Source: Prolixibacteraceae bacterium
GTDB taxonomy: Bacteria > Bacteroidota > Bacteroidia > Bacteroidales > Prolixibacteraceae
Reading direction: 5' to 3'
Assembly (NCBI GenBank): GCA_017998095.1
Contig: JAGODU010000174.1
Coordinates: forward strand, 1 to 8,137
Length of the DNA stretch: 8,137 bases
Below, in pieces: positions 5,159 through 8,137 of the stretch. Under the pieces are notes generated by a model. The model did no database searches. It saw nothing but the letters and a program-made list of their open reading frames with translations, and was not told the DNA's origin. How positions within the stretch are numbered: the first letter of the stretch is position 1; each line of letters begins with the position of its first letter. The position numbers and the translations under genes are program-made.

Positions 5159-6527
5159 ATATAATTGTTCCTAATTTTGTTTCACCTATTACCCATGCAC
5201 CATGTGATGATTTTAATTCATTTCCTTCAATCAACGTCCAGTGTGTATGGGCAGGTTTTATATAATCTATTATTTCACGAATGAGTTTTTTCTGTGTTTC
5301 ATTCGCTTTACTAATAATAATTACTTCAAAGTGAAATTGTGCTTTGCGTTTCTGATTAAAATCAACCCCAGAAACATCAGTTATAATACCAAAAGGGGTT
5401 TCTCCTATTACCCAGTGTTGCTGTTGATATGAATAATCGGAAATTATTGCCGGGATTATATTTGCATCAACAACTTGAGTATTGCTTCCATATATATATT
5501 GAAAAGGATCTGTAACCTCTCCGGTTCCCATAATATTATTTTCAGAAAATGGTATTGCCCGGAATTTCATCCATCGCAAACCATGGCTTGATATTCCTGT
5601 TGATATTGGGTCAAATATGAAATAATATTTGCCAGGTGTTAACCCGCAAATTTTACCTAATATATCTTTTCTATCAGTTATCTTATTTAGCGACGTCTCC
5701 CCTATTGTCCACCACTCCTGAGGGCGTGATGCTACAGATGTAATCCATCCTTTTGCATTTTGCCATATAAACCCGCCTGATTCCGAATATTGAATATGTA
5801 ATCCTATGTTTGAACGATATTCAGATGAAAGATTTATCTCAAAAATAATATAATTGTCATATATTTCAAAATCTTCATAATTGCTAATAGTAACAGATAA
5901 ATCAGATGTTTGGGCTTCAGGCACACCATAACTATCAGAATAATCAGGTGTAAATTTATCCCCCTCACAAATTTCGCAAAAAGGGGAATCATCAAAAACT
6001 GGCTCATCGGTAATTGTTTGCAATTGTGTTTCCCCTAAAATCCACCTGTCATTTGTACCATGCCTGAACGTTGCAGCTGAATCTGTCCACCAATCTGCAA
6101 TAAAGACTTCAGCGAGAGCAACTGCACGACATGCCATAATTGCGCCTAATTTAGTACCTTTCCGTTTGTATATTTCAAAAAGTTGTCCACCTAAATTTCT
6201 CAACGATGCAGGATTAAGTTTAACATCACTCTCTTCTCGTATATCTGATATTTCTCCAATTTCAGTATAACCAATAATCCACCTATTATGCGATTTTTTT
6301 GAAAAATCTATAATTTCTGTTGGAAAAGGATTAGCTAAATTTTTAAGCAGATATGGAAGAAGTTCATCTGGACATGACTCAAGATCTATAAGATTAGGGA
6401 AATCTTCTATTTCTTTTTTCGCCTGTTCAACTGCATTATCAAATGCAGCCATAAGATATTGCAAAACATTCCCGCTTTTCTTATCATAAGCCCGATGAAT
6501 ATCTGGTAATATATTAAGTAACGTCAC
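5157..6527 (-). CDS. P2 gpI-like tail protein with five W-IGET motifs
   Basis: Residues 1-145 fit the phage tail protein I family: a helical start (MTLLNILPDIHRAYDKKSGN), SCPDELLPYLLKNLANPF (51-68) as the 'LpwLA' helix, and LRNLGGQLFEIYKRKGTKLG (109-128) as the 'RGT' helix. Near the end, LIREIIDYIKPAHTHW (415-430) is the KPAHT element of tail proteins. Between them is an extra beta-rich region (about 208-345) with LTPGKYYFIFDP and WMKFRAIPF, which resembles a fibronectin III or Ig-like domain. Five motifs of the type W-x-x-G-E-T-x-[LF]-x-x-I-T-D start at W83, W162, W273, W372 and W445. The protein would sit at the baseplate periphery and connect J to the fibres. It is far longer than P2 gpI (under 200 residues). 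The start is GTG, inside the end of the J gene, with a 14-base overlap. Confidence 0.85.
   Translation of the reverse strand: MTLLNILPDIHRAYDKKSGNVLQYLMAAFDNAVEQAKKEIEDFPNLIDLESCPDELLPYLLKNLANPFPTEIIDFSKKSHNRWIIGYTEIGEISDIREESDVKLNPASLRNLGGQLFEIYKRKGTKLGAIMACRAVALAEVFIADWWTDSAATFRHGTNDRWILGETQLQTITDEPVFDDSPFCEICEGDKFTPDYSDSYGVPEAQTSDLSVTISNYEDFEIYDNYIIFEINLSSEYRSNIGLHIQYSESGGFIWQNAKGWITSVASRPQEWWTIGETSLNKITDRKDILGKICGLTPGKYYFIFDPISTGISSHGLRWMKFRAIPFSENNIMGTGEVTDPFQYIYGSNTQVVDANIIPAIISDYSYQQQHWVIGETPFGIITDVSGVDFNQKRKAQFHFEVIIISKANETQKKLIREIIDYIKPAHTHWTLIEGNELKSSHGAWVIGETKLGTII
5160..6281 (-). repeat. five dispersed copies of a W-IGET-L-ITD motif
   Basis: Copies lie at 6243-6281 (WIIGYTEIGEISD), 6006-6044 (WILGETQLQTITD), 5673-5711 (WTIGETSLNKITD), 5376-5414 (WVIGETPFGIITD) and 5160-5195 (WVIGETKLGTII, the very C-terminus). 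Spacing between tryptophans is 79, 111, 99 and 73 residues, so these are not tandem repeats. The last two copies also share DNA: GTTTCTCCTATTACCCA (5398-5414) and GTTTCACCTATTACCCA (5179-5195) differ at one base. Confidence 0.9.
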
Positions 6528-7941
6528 TGAAATTTACCTCTCCTAATACCGCAATTTGTTTTGGTGATATCATTGCTATATCTGCTGCTGGTGTGATTAA
6601 ATGAACATATTTTACACCTGGTATATTCTGAAGTAGGTGAACCAGACGGGAAAAATAAACAGGTTGTCCAAAATCAAAATTACGATTCTCAGTAGCAAAA
6701 TATTCATCAAGAGCACTTTGCATAAGAACTTCTATTTTTTCACGACTAGCACCCTCAGACTCTACCCACTCAATATTTAGATTAATTAAAAAATCTTCTG
6801 CTTCAGCAACTACATGTGCAAGCGTAAGAAGTTTAGGATAAGTTGTTGAAAAAATTGTATTAATTTGCTCCCTATAATCATTAATATCAAATCCTGGTCC
6901 CATTTTACAGACAATCATTATTGTGTTCTCTTCTAACGCAGGGAAATTATTGACAGTTACAATGCCAGCACGTTGTACAGCAGCAATCTGGGATTCAACA
7001 GCATAAATAAAATCTTCCTCACAAACACTTCTCCCATATAGGCGTGCATAACGAGGAGCATTTCGTTTTATGTCGTCTACGGTTTCGGATTTTCTCCCGC
7101 CTGCTGCAGCCGCGTCATTGTTACAATATATTGAAGCCGGAACCCCATTACTATCATATAAGTATGAGTTGACCAGGTTTTTAATTGCACTTGCGACGAC
7201 GTTTCCATCAGAGCCAGAAGATGTATAGTATTCCACCACAATTGTTGCATTATGTGGGGGGATCTGTCCCTGGACTCCATTCCCAAAAACAATAGTTGCT
7301 TGTTCATATACCTGGTCAACTCTGAATACGAGCGAGGAGGAACTCGCATTCCAAAATCCGTCTATCTGCTGCCATACTGCATTGTTTATTGTTAACGATT
7401 TGATTGTTGCAAAAGGTGTGTATTGTAACGAATATTTCTGTCTTGCCAAACCATTTGAATAAAAAGTTTCTGATTTAGTTTCACGTTGATGTGCAATAAC
7501 AGTTGCTTCCTTTGATGTAGACGTTAACGTTATCTCATCAACTGTTTCAAATATTAAGCGCTTCCCGTTTACTGTTGTATAAGCCTGTGTTCCTGCCGGC
7601 AATGTGATTGTGCCAGTAATATTTGCTGATGTCCCTATACAGAGTGTTGCTTCTGCCGGAATAGCTGTTGCAGGAGTATATCCCAATAAACGTGCAATCA
7701 TCTGGGCACAGCGTTTCTCTGAAACAGTATCAAGAAATACTTGCCAGGCACGGTTATCCAGATAATAATGCAGAGTATCTAATATATATGCCATTGCCTC
7801 AACTAAAACTACCCCATTGTTGCTTTCTGTATTATCATTTATTTCTGGAAAGTTTACATTTAATATATTAATTAATTCTGCCTTAATGGTAGAAAAATCT
7901 CTTGCGGTATAATTGAATACTGGTATATTACTCTGAGACAT
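6514..7941 (-). CDS. baseplate J/gp47 family protein
   Basis: This 475-residue protein has the family's landmarks in order: an N-terminal helical part (YTARDFSTIKAELI, later LDTLHYYLDNRAWQVFLDTV), LPAGTQA (114-120), FGNGVQGQIPP (219-229), GGRKSETVDDIKRNAP (281-296), VCEEDFIYAVES (306-317), and a C-terminal FDFGQPVYFSRLVHLLQNIPGV (422-443) ending with QIAVLGEVNF. Such proteins form the wedge of the contractile baseplate with the gp25-like and gpI-like partners encoded on either side here. It is longer than P2 J (about 300 residues), closer to larger J proteins of other myophages. The ATG at 7941 has GGGAGG (7949-7954) seven bases upstream and overlaps the gp25-like gene by 14 bases. Base composition over 7060-7760 is somewhat GC-richer than in the flanking genes. 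Confidence 0.95.
   Translation of the reverse strand: MSQSNIPVFNYTARDFSTIKAELINILNVNFPEINDNTESNNGVVLVEAMAYILDTLHYYLDNRAWQVFLDTVSEKRCAQMIARLLGYTPATAIPAEATLCIGTSANITGTITLPAGTQAYTTVNGKRLIFETVDEITLTSTSKEATVIAHQRETKSETFYSNGLARQKYSLQYTPFATIKSLTINNAVWQQIDGFWNASSSSLVFRVDQVYEQATIVFGNGVQGQIPPHNATIVVEYYTSSGSDGNVVASAIKNLVNSYLYDSNGVPASIYCNNDAAAAGGRKSETVDDIKRNAPRYARLYGRSVCEEDFIYAVESQIAAVQRAGIVTVNNFPALEENTIMIVCKMGPGFDINDYREQINTIFSTTYPKLLTLAHVVAEAEDFLINLNIEWVESEGASREKIEVLMQSALDEYFATENRNFDFGQPVYFSRLVHLLQNIPGVKYVHLITPAADIAMISPKQIAVLGEVNFSDVT
6537..6544 (-). promoter_or_regulatory. ribosome binding site inside baseplate J gene
   Basis: AGGAGAGG on the minus strand lies nine bases before the GTG at 6527 and is itself coding (G-E in VLGEVNF of the J protein). 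It supports the GTG as the start of the gpI-like protein and implies translational coupling with the J gene. Confidence 0.65.
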
Positions 7942-8137
7942 TTATAAGCCTCCCATTCTTATCATAATCTATATACATGCTGCTAATTTCTCCTGATGAA
8001 ATAATTTCATACAATATCTCAATTCTAACTAACCCTTCCTCTTTTTCCATCTCGCTCTCTATAAAATTGATTTCTTGGATAGCAATTCTTGATTCCCACA
8101 TTTCAATAGCAGTTATTATCTCATAAGCAATTATCTG
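7928..8137 (-). CDS. gp25-like baseplate wedge protein, C-terminal part (cut by window edge)
   Basis: The frame is open from the right edge to the TAA at 7928-7930, giving the last 69 residues; the start is outside the window. The segment has the typical C-terminal half of the GPW/gp25 family: a helix II.YEIITAIEMWESRIAI followed by a beta strand pair around VRIEILYEIIS and SSMYIDYDKNGRL. In P2 (gpW) and T4 (gp25) this protein anchors the sheath to the baseplate wedge next to J. The gene order gp25 then J fits the family. It overlaps the J start by 14 bases. The identification rests on the partial sequence plus position. Confidence 0.8.
   Translation of the reverse strand, partial: QIIAYEIITAIEMWESRIAIQEINFIESEMEKEEGLVRIEILYEIISSGEISSMYIDYDKNGRLINVSE

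Larger units (their letters stand above)
1398..8137. mobile_element. integrated phage or phage-tail-like element, att-proximal end (partial)
   Basis: From the tRNA-Arg fragment rightward all six complete genes and one partial gene are on one strand and AT-rich. Those identifiable belong to the distal tail of a contractile phage: gp25-like, baseplate J, gpI-like, then fibres. The order and the tRNA fragment together support an integrated element whose other end is outside the window. Head, terminase, lysis and integrase genes are not seen here. It is therefore undecided whether this is a full prophage, a decayed one or a tailocin-like particle. An extracellular contractile injection system is less likely because of the att-like end. 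Confidence 0.7.

Noticed and set aside
7077..7349. 90-codon minus-strand open frame within the J gene
   Set aside because: It overlaps the conserved FGNGVQGQIPP to GGRKSET region of J in another frame; the J frame is clearly the coding one.
2882..8137. Extracellular contractile injection system rather than phage
   Set aside because: No AAA ATPase or other hallmark of such systems is visible and the tRNA att-like end favours an integrated phage element. The window is too short to exclude it fully.
1..8137. CRISPR array, insertion sequence or transposase
   Set aside because: No regularly spaced direct repeats of suitable length, and no transposase-like frame or terminal inverted repeats, were found on either strand.

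Overview
The window joins two unlike stretches of a bacterial chromosome. Positions 1-633 (minus strand) hold the N-terminal part of a secreted beta-propeller-like protein with GC content near 55% in the two lines counted (33 of 60 bases each). About 760 bp of AT-rich non-coding DNA follow. At 1398-1443 lies the 3' part of a tRNA-Arg(ACG) gene on the minus strand, with no 5' half. From there to the right edge every gene is on the minus strand and AT-rich, and together they form the distal tail end of a contractile-tailed phage or phage-tail-like element. The tRNA fragment looks like the displaced copy of an attachment-site core. On that reading, 1-1397 is host chromosome and 1444-8137 is the inner edge of an integrated element. 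The intact tRNA and probably the integrase would lie beyond the right edge.

In transcription order (right to left) the element encodes: the C-terminus of a gp25-like baseplate wedge protein; a baseplate J/gp47-family protein; a P2 gpI-like tail protein with five copies of a W-[IVT]-[IL]-G-[EY]-T motif; two tail-fibre-like proteins (404 and 344 aa) that share a central domain; a 124 aa protein with a coiled-coil start and a glycine-rich hydrophobic hairpin; and a calcineurin-like metallophosphoesterase next to the attachment site. The first three genes overlap by 14 bases each and the next are separated by 12-27 bases, so they look like one operon. The order gp25, J, I, fibre is that of P2-like tail modules. 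The phosphoesterase is set apart by 117 bp and is most likely accessory cargo.

Purine-rich Shine-Dalgarno sites precede nearly all genes. The host is a bacterium, but I cannot place it more precisely: the delta-60-type repeats and the tRNA-Arg lacking an encoded CCA occur in many phyla. No integrase, terminase, capsid, endolysin or CRISPR is visible. The most unusual feature is the dispersed five-copy W-IGET motif in the gpI-like protein; the paired fibre genes and the att-like tRNA fragment come next.
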